DNA from: Micromonospora parva
GTDB taxonomy: Bacteria > Actinomycetota > Actinomycetes > Mycobacteriales > Micromonosporaceae
Length of the DNA stretch: 64,000 bases
Direction: 5' to 3'
Assembly: GCF_000718515.1 (NCBI RefSeq)
Contig: NZ_JNZS01000005.1
Span: 1-64,000, forward strand
Under the pieces are notes generated by a model, which did no database searches, was not told where the DNA came from, and saw only the letters and a program-made list of their open reading frames with translations. The translations under genes and the position numbers were made by a program. Shown one piece after another: positions 34,986 through 43,490 of the stretch (position 1 is the first letter of the stretch; each line of letters starts with the position of its first letter).

Positions 34986-36290
34986 TCACAGGGGCAGCTC
35001 GGCGCGGATCTCGGTGGGGCCGCCGGTCGGGCTGACCACCACCAGTTCGCCACCGGCGGCCCGGACCCGGTCGGCGATGCCGGCCAGCCCGTGGCCCTTC
35101 GCCAGGTGCGCGCCGCCCTGTCCGTCGTCGCCCACCCGTACCTGCAGGTGGGTGCCCTGCCGGACCACCGCCACCGTGGCCTCCGTGGCCCGGCTGTGCT
35201 TGGCGACGTTGGTGAGTGCCTCGGACACCACGAAGTACGCGGTGTTCTCCACCGCCGGGTCGAGCCGCCCGGCGGGGGTGCCGAGCTGCGGGTCCACCTG
35301 GAGCTCGATCGGGATCAGCCCGCGCCCGGCGAGCGCCGCCAGGGCGCTGGGCAGACCCCGGTCGACCAGGATCGGCGGCGCGATGCCCCGGGACAGCGCC
35401 CGCAGCTCGGCCAGCGTGTCCCGGGTCTGGGTGACCGCCTCGTCGATGGTGCGCCCGGCCGCCTCCGGATCCGAGGCGAGCTGCATCCGGGCTCGGCTGA
35501 GGTCCATCGCCAGCCGGACCAGGCGCTGCTGGGGTCCGTCGTGGATGTCCCGTTCCAGCCGGCGTAGCGCGGAGGCCTCGGCGGACACCGCGGCCCGTTT
35601 CTGCTCCTCCAGCACGGTGATCCGGTCGCGCATCTCGGCCACCCCGGTCAGCATGGCCTTGGCGAAGCTGGCCTGCAGCAGTGCGCAGCCCCGCACCACG
35701 ATCGGCAGGGTGATCAGGAAGAACACCCCGAGCGCGGTGTACAGGCCGATCCGGGCGGTGGTCGAGTCGCCCAGGCCGAGCAACTGCGCCAGGTCCTGGT
35801 CACCCTCGCCGTCGGCCCGGGGCAGCGCCCAGTCGTACGCCCAGTAGAGCGAGCCGGTGATGGCCGCGGCCCACCAGGACACCGTCACCACGAAGGTGCC
35901 CACCGCCGCGATCAGCCGCAGGATGCCGTGTGCCAGGTCGAGCCAGGACTGGGCGTCCCGCATCGGCACGAAGATCCGCCGCCAGGCGTTCGCGCCGGCC
36001 TCGGGCAGCCGGTAGTGCGGCCGGATCCGGGGTTGGTGGAGCACCGCGGGCAGCCGCAGCCGCTCGACGTCGGCCAGCCCACGGGCGGCGTACAGGGTGC
36101 CGCTGAGGATCGGTAGGCCGATCACCGTGACCACCAGGCCGATGCCGACCGCGAGGCCGACGACGAGGAGGACGAAGCTGGCCACCGCCAGGGGCAGGCC
36201 CAGCACCACGTACCCGGAGTCGACGAAGAGTTGGCGGGGGATGCTCGGTGCCAGCGTCGGTCGGTCGCTGGTGGCGGCAACGGCGGTCAT
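34986..36290 (-). CDS. Sensor histidine kinase (HisKA_3, DesK/NarX-like)
   Basis: This 434-aa kinase has an N-terminal membrane region of four to five helices (VVLGLPLAVASFVLLVVGLA, then the segments around LIAAVGTFVVTVSWWAAAIT and TALGVFFLITLPIVV), matching the Streptomyces-type sensor domain. A short coiled coil follows, then HisKA_3 with the phospho-His in RRLERDIHDGPQQRL, and HATPase_c with ALTNVAKHSRA and the Gly box GHGLAGIADRVRAAGG. It should phosphorylate the adjacent NarL-type regulator. The signal is unknown; envelope stress sensing is common for this layout. The ATG at 36290 is used. Confidence 0.92.
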   Translation of the reverse strand: MTAVAATSDRPTLAPSIPRQLFVDSGYVVLGLPLAVASFVLLVVGLAVGIGLVVTVIGLPILSGTLYAARGLADVERLRLPAVLHQPRIRPHYRLPEAGANAWRRIFVPMRDAQSWLDLAHGILRLIAAVGTFVVTVSWWAAAITGSLYWAYDWALPRADGEGDQDLAQLLGLGDSTTARIGLYTALGVFFLITLPIVVRGCALLQASFAKAMLTGVAEMRDRITVLEEQKRAAVSAEASALRRLERDIHDGPQQRLVRLAMDLSRARMQLASDPEAAGRTIDEAVTQTRDTLAELRALSRGIAPPILVDRGLPSALAALAGRGLIPIELQVDPQLGTPAGRLDPAVENTAYFVVSEALTNVAKHSRATEATVAVVRQGTHLQVRVGDDGQGGAHLAKGHGLAGIADRVRAAGGELVVVSPTGGPTEIRAELPL

Positions 36291-36466
36291 GCCCAAAGGC
36301 TAGGCAGCCGGGCGCGGTGTCCCCATCCCGAAACCCCGCCTCTCCTCCGTAGTGCTGCCCCTACCACCGCCGGGACGACCCGGGCCAGGGGCCGGCGCGG
36401 GATTGGTCAGAGAAGTCGGGATTGAGCAATAATCGCCCGGGCGGTGAGTGGACCAGGCCGTTCAAT

Positions 36467-36520
36467 CGATCTTGTGGGATGGAGGTGCTGGTGCTGTCGC
36501 GCCACGCAGCGGCAAGATCG
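36467..36520. repeat. Short inverted repeat with CGATCTTG ends
   Basis: cgatcttg (36467-36474) and caagatcg (36513-36520) form an 8-bp inverted repeat with a 38-nt loop immediately upstream of the Rex operator. The ends match those of the element at 30-99, and share the caagatcg core seen at 4106. It may be a member of the same small dispersed family. Confidence 0.45.
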
Positions 36521-36524
36521 CGAT

Positions 36525-36542
36525 TTGTGCACGTCTTCACAA
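36525..36542 (+). promoter_or_regulatory. Rex operator (ROP) upstream of rex-hemACDB
   Basis: TTGTGCACGTCTTCACAA matches the Rex consensus TTGTG-N8-CACAA; the right half is a full TTCACAA and the left half differs by one base. It lies about 120 bp upstream of the rex ATG, near a TACGCT sequence that could be a -10 element. Rex represses its target when NADH/NAD+ is low and leaves when NADH rises, so the heme operon is predicted to be induced under oxygen limitation, as shown for Streptomyces. Confidence 0.8.
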
Positions 36543-36661
36543 GCGCCTACGCTGTGACTCCGACGCGCCCTGCTAGCACAGCCGGCAATCTCGGTCGCCA
36601 GCGGGAGTCCACAAACGGCCGACCAGCGGAGTTGGCCGAGGATCGCACCGCACGGAGTCTC

Positions 36662-37432
36662 ATGAGTCAGCACCGTCACCCAGGCGCGCCCGGCCGCGCC
36701 GGTGCCGTACCGGCGCTCCCGGACCTGCCCGAGGCGACCGTCGCTCGGCTCCCGGAGTACCTGCGCGCGCTGCACAACCTGGCCGACACCGGGCACGAGA
36801 CGGTCTCCAGCGAAGGCCTCTCCGCCGCCGCCGGGGTCAACTCCGCCAAGCTCCGCAAGGACCTCTCGCACCTCGGCTCGTACGGCACCCGGGGCGTCGG
36901 CTACGACGTCGCGCTGCTGATCGAGCAGATCGAGTATGTGCTCGGGCTCACCCAACGCCGGGCTGTCGCCCTGGTCGGCGTGGGTAATCTCGGTCACGCT
37001 CTGGCCGGCTACGACGGCTTCGCCAGCCGGGGCTTCCGGATCGCCGCACTGCTCGACGCCGATCCCTCCCGGGTCGGTGAGGAGATCAACGGCCTGGTGG
37101 TCCGGCATGTCGACGACCTGCCGACGGTCGCCGCCGAGGAATCCCTGGCGATCGGCGTGATCGCCACTCCGGCAGCCGCCGCCCAGCAGGTCGCCGACCA
37201 ACTGGTCGCCGTCGGCGTGACGAGCATCCTCAACTTCGCGCCGTGCGTACTCTCGGTTCCGGAGGGGGTCGACGTGCGCAAGGTCGACCTCGCCATCGAG
37301 CTGCAGATTCTGTCCTTCCACGAGCACCGCAAGGCGTCGCTGACCGCGCTGCCCGCCACCGGCGGGTCCGCTCTCACCGCCCTGCCCGGCGGGTTCGCGG
37401 CCACCGACACCCAGGAGGCGATCGGCACGTGA
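36662..37432 (+). CDS. rex: Redox-sensing transcriptional repressor Rex
   Basis: Rex senses the NADH/NAD+ ratio. The 256-aa protein has an N-terminal winged helix (LPEYLRALHNLADTGHETVS, then SSEGLSAAAGVNSAKLRKDL and SHLGSYGTRGVGYD) and a Rossmann domain with VALVGVGNLGHALAGY, FRIAALLDADPSRVG and ATPAAAAQQVADQLV. The ATG at 36662 has GGAG 4 nt upstream. The gene overlaps hemA by 4 bp and has its own operator upstream, so it autoregulates and controls hemACDB. The order rex-hemA-hemC-hemD is that of Streptomyces. The assignment is secure. Confidence 0.96.
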   Translation: MSQHRHPGAPGRAGAVPALPDLPEATVARLPEYLRALHNLADTGHETVSSEGLSAAAGVNSAKLRKDLSHLGSYGTRGVGYDVALLIEQIEYVLGLTQRRAVALVGVGNLGHALAGYDGFASRGFRIAALLDADPSRVGEEINGLVVRHVDDLPTVAAEESLAIGVIATPAAAAQQVADQLVAVGVTSILNFAPCVLSVPEGVDVRKVDLAIELQILSFHEHRKASLTALPATGGSALTALPGGFAATDTQEAIGT

Positions 37433-38826
37433 AACTGCTTGTCGTCGGCGCGTCCTACCGGACCGCCCCGGTCGCCACGCTGGAGCAGCTGGCCGTGCCC
37501 CCCGCCGACCTCACCCGCACCCTGGACCGCCTGGTCGCCCAGCCGTACGTGGCCGAGGCGGTGATCGTCTCCACCTGCAACCGGGTGGAGGTGTACGCCG
37601 CCGTGTCCGGTTTCCACGGCGGGCTCGGCGACATCTGCGCCGTGCTGGCCGAGCAGGCCGGCAGCTCGCCGACGGCGCTGGCCAGCCACCTGTACGTGCA
37701 CTACGACACCGCTGCCGTGGACCACGTCTTCCGGGTCGCCACCGGTCTGGACTCGATGGTGGTGGGCGAGGCGCAGATCCTCGGCCAGCTGCGTGACGCG
37801 TACCACTGGGCCACCGGCGCCGACTCGGCCGGCCGGCTGCTGCACGAGCTCATGCAGCAGGCGCTGCGGGTCGGCAAGCGGGCGCACGCCGAGACCGGCA
37901 TCGACCGGGCCGGCCAGAGCGTCGTCACCGCCGCGCTGGAGCTGGCGGCCGGGCACTTCGACGGTGACCTCGTCGGCCGTCCGGCCCTGGTGGTGGGCGC
38001 TGGCGCGATGGGTTCGCTCGGGGTGGCCACGCTGTCCCGGCTGGGCGCCGGGCCGCTCATCGTCAGCAACCGGGGTGCCGACCGGGCCGTCCGCCTCGCC
38101 GAGTCGTACGGGGCGAGCGCCGCGCCGATGACCGAGCTGGCCGACACCCTCTCCACAGTGGACATCGTAGTGGCCGCCACCGCGTCCACTGAACCGGTCC
38201 TCACCCGGGCGGTGGTCACCACGGCGCTGGCCGAACGCGACCCGGCCCGGGGCCCGCTGGTCCTGCTCGACCTGGCCGTTCCGCGCGACGTCGAGGAGGG
38301 CGTCGCCGAGCTGCCCGGCGTCGAGGTGATCGACATCGACCGGATGGCGGGGCTGCTCGCCGACGGTCCGGCGGCCGCCGACGCCGCAGCCGTCGAACGC
38401 ATCGTGCTCGGCGAGGTGGAGGGCTTCCTCACCTGGTTGCGCGGCGCCGACGTGGCGCCCACCGTGGCCGCGCTGCGGGGCCGGGCCGACGACGTGGTCA
38501 GCGCCGAGCTGCGCCGGCTGGCGCAGCGCCGCCCCGACCTCGGCGACGACCTGCGGGCCGAGGTGGCCCGCACCGTGCACCGGGTCGTGCAACGACTGCT
38601 GCACCAGCCCACCGTCAAGGTCCGCCAGCTGGCCGCGGAGCCCGGCGGCGACCAGTACGCCGCACTGCTGCGCGAGCTGTTCGACCTCGAGGTGCCGCAG
38701 ACCTCACCGGTCGACACCGTCCCCGACGTGCTGACCCCCGACCTCGGCCTGGCGCTCCCCGGCACCGGCCCGGTGTCCGCTGCCGACACCGCCGAACCGA
38801 CCCCACCAACCGGAGGTGCGCGATGA
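37429..38826 (+). CDS. hemA: Glutamyl-tRNA reductase
   Basis: HemA reduces glutamyl-tRNA(Glu) to glutamate-1-semialdehyde, the first committed step of tetrapyrrole synthesis by the C5 route. The 465-aa protein has the catalytic Cys50 in VSTCNRVEVYAAV, the conserved GLDSMVVGEAQILGQ, the NADPH motif VVGAGAMGSLGVATL and the dimerisation helices at the C-terminus. About 50 extra Pro/Thr-rich residues end the protein. The GTG at 37429 overlaps rex by 4 bp, and the stop overlaps hemC by 4 bp. Confidence 0.97.
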   Translation: MKLLVVGASYRTAPVATLEQLAVPPADLTRTLDRLVAQPYVAEAVIVSTCNRVEVYAAVSGFHGGLGDICAVLAEQAGSSPTALASHLYVHYDTAAVDHVFRVATGLDSMVVGEAQILGQLRDAYHWATGADSAGRLLHELMQQALRVGKRAHAETGIDRAGQSVVTAALELAAGHFDGDLVGRPALVVGAGAMGSLGVATLSRLGAGPLIVSNRGADRAVRLAESYGASAAPMTELADTLSTVDIVVAATASTEPVLTRAVVTTALAERDPARGPLVLLDLAVPRDVEEGVAELPGVEVIDIDRMAGLLADGPAAADAAAVERIVLGEVEGFLTWLRGADVAPTVAALRGRADDVVSAELRRLAQRRPDLGDDLRAEVARTVHRVVQRLLHQPTVKVRQLAAEPGGDQYAALLRELFDLEVPQTSPVDTVPDVLTPDLGLALPGTGPVSAADTAEPTPPTGGAR

Positions 38827-39791
38827 CCGCCCCCCTGCGCCTCGGCACCCGGGGCAGCACCCTGGCGATGGCCCAGTCCGGCCAGGTCGCCGAGGCGGTG
38901 ACCGCCGCCACCGGCCGCCCGGTCGAGCTGGTCGAGGTGGTCACCGCGGGCGACCGCTCCACCGCGCCGGTGCACCGGCTGGGCGTCGGGGTGTTCGTCT
39001 CCGCCCTGCGCGACGCGCTCACCGCCGGGACGATCGACTTCGCGGTGCACTCGTACAAGGACCTGCCCACGGCCGGCGCCGGCGGGCTGCACATCGCGGC
39101 GGTGCCGGCCCGGCAGGACCCGCGCGACGCGTTGGTGGCCCGCGACGGCCGCACCCTCGCCGAGTTGCCGCCCGGTGCCACGGTGGGCACCGGCGCGCTG
39201 CGCCGGATCGCCCAGTTGCACGCCCTCGGCCTGCAACTGGAGGTCACCCCGATCCGCGGCAACATCGACACCCGCCTGGGGCGGGTGCTCGGTCCGGACG
39301 CCGACCTCGACGCGATCGTCCTGGCCCGGGCCGGTCTGGCCCGCATCGGCCGGACCGACGTGATCACCGAGACGTTGGACCCGATGCTGATGCTGCCCGC
39401 CCCCGCTCAGGGGGCGCTGGCCGTGGAGTGCCGGGTCGACGACCAGGACCTGGTCGGGCTGCTCGCGCTGCTCGACCACGCACCGTCGCGTGCCGCGGTC
39501 ACCGCGGAACGCGCGTTTCTGGCAACCCTGGAGGCCGGGTGCAGCGCACCCGTCGCCGCCTATGCCGAACTCGCCGAAGGCGAGACCGGCGATGAGATCT
39601 ACCTGCGCGGGGCGGTGATCAGCCCGGACGGCACTCGTGACCTCCGGCTGTCCCGCACCGGAACGCCCGCCGACGCGGCGGAGATCGGTAAGGCACTCGC
39701 CGCCGAACTCCTCGACCTCGGCGCCGACTCGATCCTCGGCCACGAAGGACACACCGGCCCGGGGACCCAGCAATTTGGGAGCACAGAATGA
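38823..39791 (+). CDS. hemC: Porphobilinogen deaminase (hydroxymethylbilane synthase)
   Basis: HemC joins four porphobilinogens into hydroxymethylbilane. The 322-aa protein has the N-terminal LRLGTRGSTLAMAQSGQV, the substrate Asp in FAVHSYKDLPT, TGALRRIAQL and IRGNIDTRL, and the cofactor-binding Cys240 in LEAGCSAPVAAYAE. All key residues are in place. It overlaps hemA and hemD by 4 bp each, consistent with a single translationally coupled operon under Rex. Confidence 0.97.
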   Translation: MTAPLRLGTRGSTLAMAQSGQVAEAVTAATGRPVELVEVVTAGDRSTAPVHRLGVGVFVSALRDALTAGTIDFAVHSYKDLPTAGAGGLHIAAVPARQDPRDALVARDGRTLAELPPGATVGTGALRRIAQLHALGLQLEVTPIRGNIDTRLGRVLGPDADLDAIVLARAGLARIGRTDVITETLDPMLMLPAPAQGALAVECRVDDQDLVGLLALLDHAPSRAAVTAERAFLATLEAGCSAPVAAYAELAEGETGDEIYLRGAVISPDGTRDLRLSRTGTPADAAEIGKALAAELLDLGADSILGHEGHTGPGTQQFGSTE

Positions 39792-41368
39792 CCCGCACCC
39801 GTAAGCCCGTCGGCCGTATCGCGTTCGTCGGGGCTGGCCCCGGTGACCCGGGCCTGCTGACCCGTCGGGCCCACGACGCCCTGGTCGACGCCGACCAGGT
39901 GATCTACGACCGGGGAGTCCCCGAGTCGTTGCTCGCCGTCGTGCGTGCCGAGGCCTCCGACGATGCCGAGTTCACCCCGGCCGAGGGCGCGCCGGGGGAT
40001 GTGGCGAAGGTGCTGATCTCCGCGGCCCGCTCCGGGCTGAACGCGGTGCACCTGGTCGCCGGCGACCCGTTCGGGCACGACTCGGTGGTCAAGGAGGTGC
40101 AGGCGGTGGCCCGCACCGCCGCCCACTTCGAGGTGGTGCCCGGCGTCGGCCAGGCCGAGGGTGTGGCCACCTACGCCGGGGTCCCGCTGCCGGGTGTGCG
40201 TACCGCCGCCGACGTCGAGGACGTCAGCGCGCTGGACTTCGAGGCGCTGGCCACGGCGGTCGGTCGGGGCTCGCTCGCGCTCGCCGTGGACGCCGGTGAC
40301 CTCGCCGCCGTCCGGGACGGGCTGCTCGCCGCCGGGGTCGACGGCACCACCGGTGTCGGGGTGACCGGCGACGGCACCGGCGAGACCCAGTACACGACCA
40401 CGTCGACGGTGGACAGCTTCGTGGCCGCCGCGCTCGGCTTCACCGGCCGGGTGGTGCTCACCGTCGGTGTCGGGGTGGGGCAGCGCGACAAGCTGAGCTG
40501 GTGGGAGAACCGCCCGCTGTACGGCTGGAAGGTGCTCGTACCCCGCACCAAGGAGCAGGCCGGCGCGATGAGCGCCCGGCTGCGCGCGTACGGGGCGATC
40601 CCGTGCGAGGTGCCGACCATCGCGGTCGAGCCCCCGCGTACCCCGGCCCAGATGGAGCGGGCGGTCAAGGGCCTGGTCGACGGCCGGTACGCCTGGGTGA
40701 TCTTCACGTCGGTGAACGCGGTCCGCGCGGTGTGGGAGAAGTTCGCCGAGCACGGCCTCGACGCCCGGCACTTCGGCGGCGTCAAGATCGCCTGCATCGG
40801 TGAGGCGACGGCGGACGCGGTCCGCGCGTTCGGCATCCAGCCGGAGCTGATCCCCGCCGGCGAGCAGTCCTCCGAGGGTCTGCTGGCCGAGTTCTCGCCG
40901 CACGACGAGATCCTCGACCCGGTGGGCCGGGTGCTGTTGCCGCGCGCTGACATCGCCACCGAGACGCTCGCCGCCGGGCTCACCGAGCGCGGCTGGGAGG
41001 TCGACGACGTGACCGCGTACCGGACGGTGCGGGCCGCGCCGCCGCCCGCCGAGATCCGCGACGCGATCAAGTCGGGTGGCTTCGACGCGGTGCTCTTCAC
41101 CTCGTCGTCCACCGTGCGCAACCTGGTCGGTATCGCCGGGAAGCCGCACGCCCGGACCGTTGTTGCCGTCATTGGGCCCAAGACGGCGGAGACCGCGACG
41201 GAGTTCGGCCTGCGGGTCGACGTCCAGCCGCCGCACGCCTCGGTGCCCGACCTGGTGGAGGCGCTCGCCGCCTACGCCGTCGAGCTGCGCGAGAAGCTGG
41301 CCGCCATGCCGGCCAAGCAGCGCCGTGGCTCGAAGGTTCAGGGCCCGACCGCCCTGCGCTTCCGGTAG
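39788..41368 (+). CDS. hemD: HemD: SUMT-like domain fused to uroporphyrinogen-III synthase
   Basis: This 526-aa fusion has an N-terminal SAM-dependent tetrapyrrole methylase-like domain (residues about 10-235, [20 protein letters not shown]) and a C-terminal uroporphyrinogen-III synthase domain (from about 245: [48 protein letters not shown] and a late [16 protein letters not shown]). The synthase part closes and inverts the ring of hydroxymethylbilane. The methylase part keeps the GxGPGD loop but has diverged at the later motifs ([19 protein letters not shown]), so C-methyltransferase activity is uncertain. It overlaps hemC by 4 bp and precedes hemB by 20 bp. Confidence 0.92.
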   Translation: MTRTRKPVGRIAFVGAGPGDPGLLTRRAHDALVDADQVIYDRGVPESLLAVVRAEASDDAEFTPAEGAPGDVAKVLISAARSGLNAVHLVAGDPFGHDSVVKEVQAVARTAAHFEVVPGVGQAEGVATYAGVPLPGVRTAADVEDVSALDFEALATAVGRGSLALAVDAGDLAAVRDGLLAAGVDGTTGVGVTGDGTGETQYTTTSTVDSFVAAALGFTGRVVLTVGVGVGQRDKLSWWENRPLYGWKVLVPRTKEQAGAMSARLRAYGAIPCEVPTIAVEPPRTPAQMERAVKGLVDGRYAWVIFTSVNAVRAVWEKFAEHGLDARHFGGVKIACIGEATADAVRAFGIQPELIPAGEQSSEGLLAEFSPHDEILDPVGRVLLPRADIATETLAAGLTERGWEVDDVTAYRTVRAAPPPAEIRDAIKSGGFDAVLFTSSSTVRNLVGIAGKPHARTVVAVIGPKTAETATEFGLRVDVQPPHASVPDLVEALAAYAVELREKLAAMPAKQRRGSKVQGPTALRFR

Positions 41369-41388
41369 TCGTTCGAGGAGGCCCTTCC

Positions 41389-42372
41389 ATGTCGTACCCC
41401 GAGATCCGGCCCCGCCGGCTGCGCCGCACCCCGGCGGTCCGCCGCCTGGTGTCCGAGACCCGGGTCGACCCGGCCGAGCTGGTCGTGCCGATGTTCGTCA
41501 AGGAAGGGCTCACCGAGCCCCGGGCCATCTCGTCGCTGCCGGGGGTGCTCCAGCACTCCCGGGACTCGCTGCGCAAGGCGGCGGTCGAGGCCGTCCAGGC
41601 CGGTGTCGGCGGGATCATGCTCTTCGGCGTACCGGAACAGCGGGACCCGACCGGCTCCGGCGGCATCGACCCGGACGGCATCCTCAACGTGGCCATCCGG
41701 GACGTGGTGGCCGAGGTGGGTGACGCCACCGTCGTGATGAGCGACCTGTGCCTCGACGAGTTCACCTCGCACGGGCACTGCGGGCTGCTCACCCCCGACG
41801 GCGCTGTCGACAACGACTCCACCCTCGCCGCGTACGCCGAGATGGCGGTGGCCCAGGCCGCCGCGGGGGTCGGCATGGTCGGGCCGTCCGGGATGATGGA
41901 CGGCCAGGTCGGCGTGGTACGCCGGGCCCTCGACGCCGCCGGGTACCAGGACGTTTCCGTGCTGGCGTACGCCGTGAAGTACGCCTCCGCCTTCTACGGC
42001 CCGTTCCGTGAGGCGGTGGAGTCGGCGCTGGAGGGCGACCGGCGCACCTACCAGCAGGACCCGGCCAACCTGCGGGAGTCGCTGCGCGAGGTCGCGCTCG
42101 ACGTCGCCGAGGGCGCCGACCTGGTGATGGTCAAGCCGGCGCTGCCCTACCTCGACGTGGTGTCGGCGGTGCGGGCCGCGGTGGACGTCCCGGTCGCCGC
42201 CTACCAGGTCTCCGGCGAGTACGCGATGGTCGAGGCGGCCGCCGCCAACGGCTGGATCGACCGGGAGCGGGTGATGCTGGAGACGCTCACCTCGATCAAG
42301 CGGGCTGGCGCGCAGGTCATCCTCACCTACTGGGCGGTCGAAGCCGCCCAGCTTCTGCGCGAGCGTTACTGA
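41389..42372 (+). CDS. hemB: Delta-aminolevulinic acid dehydratase (porphobilinogen synthase)
   Basis: HemB condenses two 5-aminolevulinates to porphobilinogen. The 327-aa protein has the metal-site segment [15 protein letters not shown], the first catalytic Lys in [16 protein letters not shown] and the Schiff-base Lys in [13 protein letters not shown]. The metal site keeps two Cys but has Asp where the zinc enzymes carry the middle Cys, so it is a mixed type. GGAGG lies 10 nt before the ATG at 41389. It ends the rex-hemACDB operon. Confidence 0.97.
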   Translation: MSYPEIRPRRLRRTPAVRRLVSETRVDPAELVVPMFVKEGLTEPRAISSLPGVLQHSRDSLRKAAVEAVQAGVGGIMLFGVPEQRDPTGSGGIDPDGILNVAIRDVVAEVGDATVVMSDLCLDEFTSHGHCGLLTPDGAVDNDSTLAAYAEMAVAQAAAGVGMVGPSGMMDGQVGVVRRALDAAGYQDVSVLAYAVKYASAFYGPFREAVESALEGDRRTYQQDPANLRESLREVALDVAEGADLVMVKPALPYLDVVSAVRAAVDVPVAAYQVSGEYAMVEAAAANGWIDRERVMLETLTSIKRAGAQVILTYWAVEAAQLLRERY

Positions 42373-42587
42373 CGCTCGTCCTACCCCTGACTGACTCTGC
42401 CCCTGGCCTGGCCACGCGGCCTCCTCGGGCGCGCCGGGCCGTAAGGGCTCGCCCAGCCGGCCGCGCGGAGTCCCGGGCCTCTCGGCCATGACGGCCAGGC
42501 TTCTTCGGCCCTCGTACGCGTTGGCCATTCGTCGCGTCGACCTACTCAGCGTGACCAGCCCAGCCGACCCGCCTTCCCTCTATTCCC

Positions 42588-42658
42588 CCTTTGCTCTGCA
42601 CCCATGACGGCGACACCCACGGTCCGTTAGCGGTGCATATCGAACTGCAGAGCAAAGG
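42588..42658. repeat. 13-bp inverted-repeat element
   Basis: Perfect arms cctttgctctgca (42588-42600) and tgcagagcaaagg (42646-42658) enclose 45 nt. The element lies in the 538-nt gap between hemB and the XRE gene, where I see no coding region apart from the DnaA boxes further right. Its size and ends resemble the other palindromic intergenic units in this window, but the sequence family is different. Confidence 0.7.
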
Positions 42659-42831
42659 ACACGGTCTGCGGTTGGGGGTCTGGTGGCCAGGGTTGAGTTT
42701 TGCCTGGTCTGGCCGGTTTCGGTCGCTGCCTGCCGGGTCGACTGGACCAGGCGGCGCGAAATCCATGACACAAAGTAATGATGGCGCTGCCAGAGGTCGC
42801 CAACACGGACAGTGGTCGGCGGTACAAGGTG

Positions 42832-42859
42832 TTATCCACAGGCCGGCTCGTTGTCCACA
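42832..42859 (+). promoter_or_regulatory. Pair of DnaA boxes
   Basis: TTATCCACA (42832-42840), the E. coli consensus, and TTGTCCACA (42851-42859), the consensus I recall for high-GC actinobacteria, lie in the same orientation 19 bp apart. They are 52 bp upstream of the XRE regulator ATG. No dnaA, dnaN, parAB or rpmH gene is nearby, so this is not oriC by context. They could titrate DnaA or let DnaA control the downstream gene. Confidence 0.65.
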
Positions 42860-42910
42860 GGCGCGGCCGGCGGGATTGCGGCAGGCTCCGCCAGGCGGGA
42901 CGGTGACGGC

Positions 42911-43426
42911 ATGAGCGATTCGTCAGCCGCAGCCGAGCCGGTCCTCCTCAGCGAGCCTTCCGACGTGCCCTGGCCGGCCGGCGGTATCGTCCGCGCGGTC
43001 CGCCGTCGCGCTGACCTCAGCCAGCGTGAGCTGGCCCGCTGGGCGGGCGTGCACCACGCCACCATCGGCCGGATCGAGGCCGGCCGGATGGTGCCGAGCA
43101 TCGTCCTGCTCCGGCGCATCATCGCGGTGGTGGGCTGCCGGTTGGCAGTGGTGGACGAGTTCGGCCGGGTGCTGAAACCGATGCGCGACTGGCAGGACAC
43201 CCGCAACGGCGCGGAGCGCCGCTACCCATCGCACCTGGACACCATCCTCGACCCCGAGTTGGGGGAGTGGTGGGCGGACATCTACGGGCTGGCCCGCCCG
43301 CCGGAGACGTTCTACCGCAATCGGGAGGTCCGGGACGCGATGCGTCGGCGCAGCCAGTGGGAGGTGCGGGTGGCCCAGAACCGGCACCTGTCCCCGCCGC
43401 CCTGGCCGCCGCGCGGAGTGCTCTGA
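42911..43426 (+). CDS. XRE-family helix-turn-helix regulator
   Basis: This 171-aa protein has an XRE HTH (IVRAVRRRADLSQRELARWA, then GVHHATIGRIEAGRMVPSIV) at residues about 28-80. The C-terminal half is unlike common sensor domains and contains YPSHLDTILDPELGEWWADI, an aromatic run (PPETFYRNREVRDAMRRRSQ) and a Pro-rich tail. Regulated genes and ligand are unknown. The ATG at 42911 is used. Two DnaA boxes lie just upstream, so its expression may follow the cell cycle. Confidence 0.83.
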   Translation: MSDSSAAAEPVLLSEPSDVPWPAGGIVRAVRRRADLSQRELARWAGVHHATIGRIEAGRMVPSIVLLRRIIAVVGCRLAVVDEFGRVLKPMRDWQDTRNGAERRYPSHLDTILDPELGEWWADIYGLARPPETFYRNREVRDAMRRRSQWEVRVAQNRHLSPPPWPPRGVL

Positions 43427-43439
43427 CCTCGGCACGAGA

Positions 43440-43474
43440 GAGGCCCGCCGACCCGGTACGGGTCGACGGGCCTC
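43440..43474. terminator. Bidirectional terminator between XRE and nuclease genes
   Basis: The stem pairs 43440-43454 with 43460-43474 (14 bp plus one C/A mismatch) around a 5-nt loop, between the convergent stops at 43426 and 43491. Confidence 0.8.
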
Positions 43475-43490
43475 GCCGGAACGCGCGACG

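Noticed and set aside
42373..42910. Possible chromosomal replication origin
   Set aside because: Only two DnaA boxes are visible and no dnaA, dnaN, rpmH, gyr or par genes flank the region.
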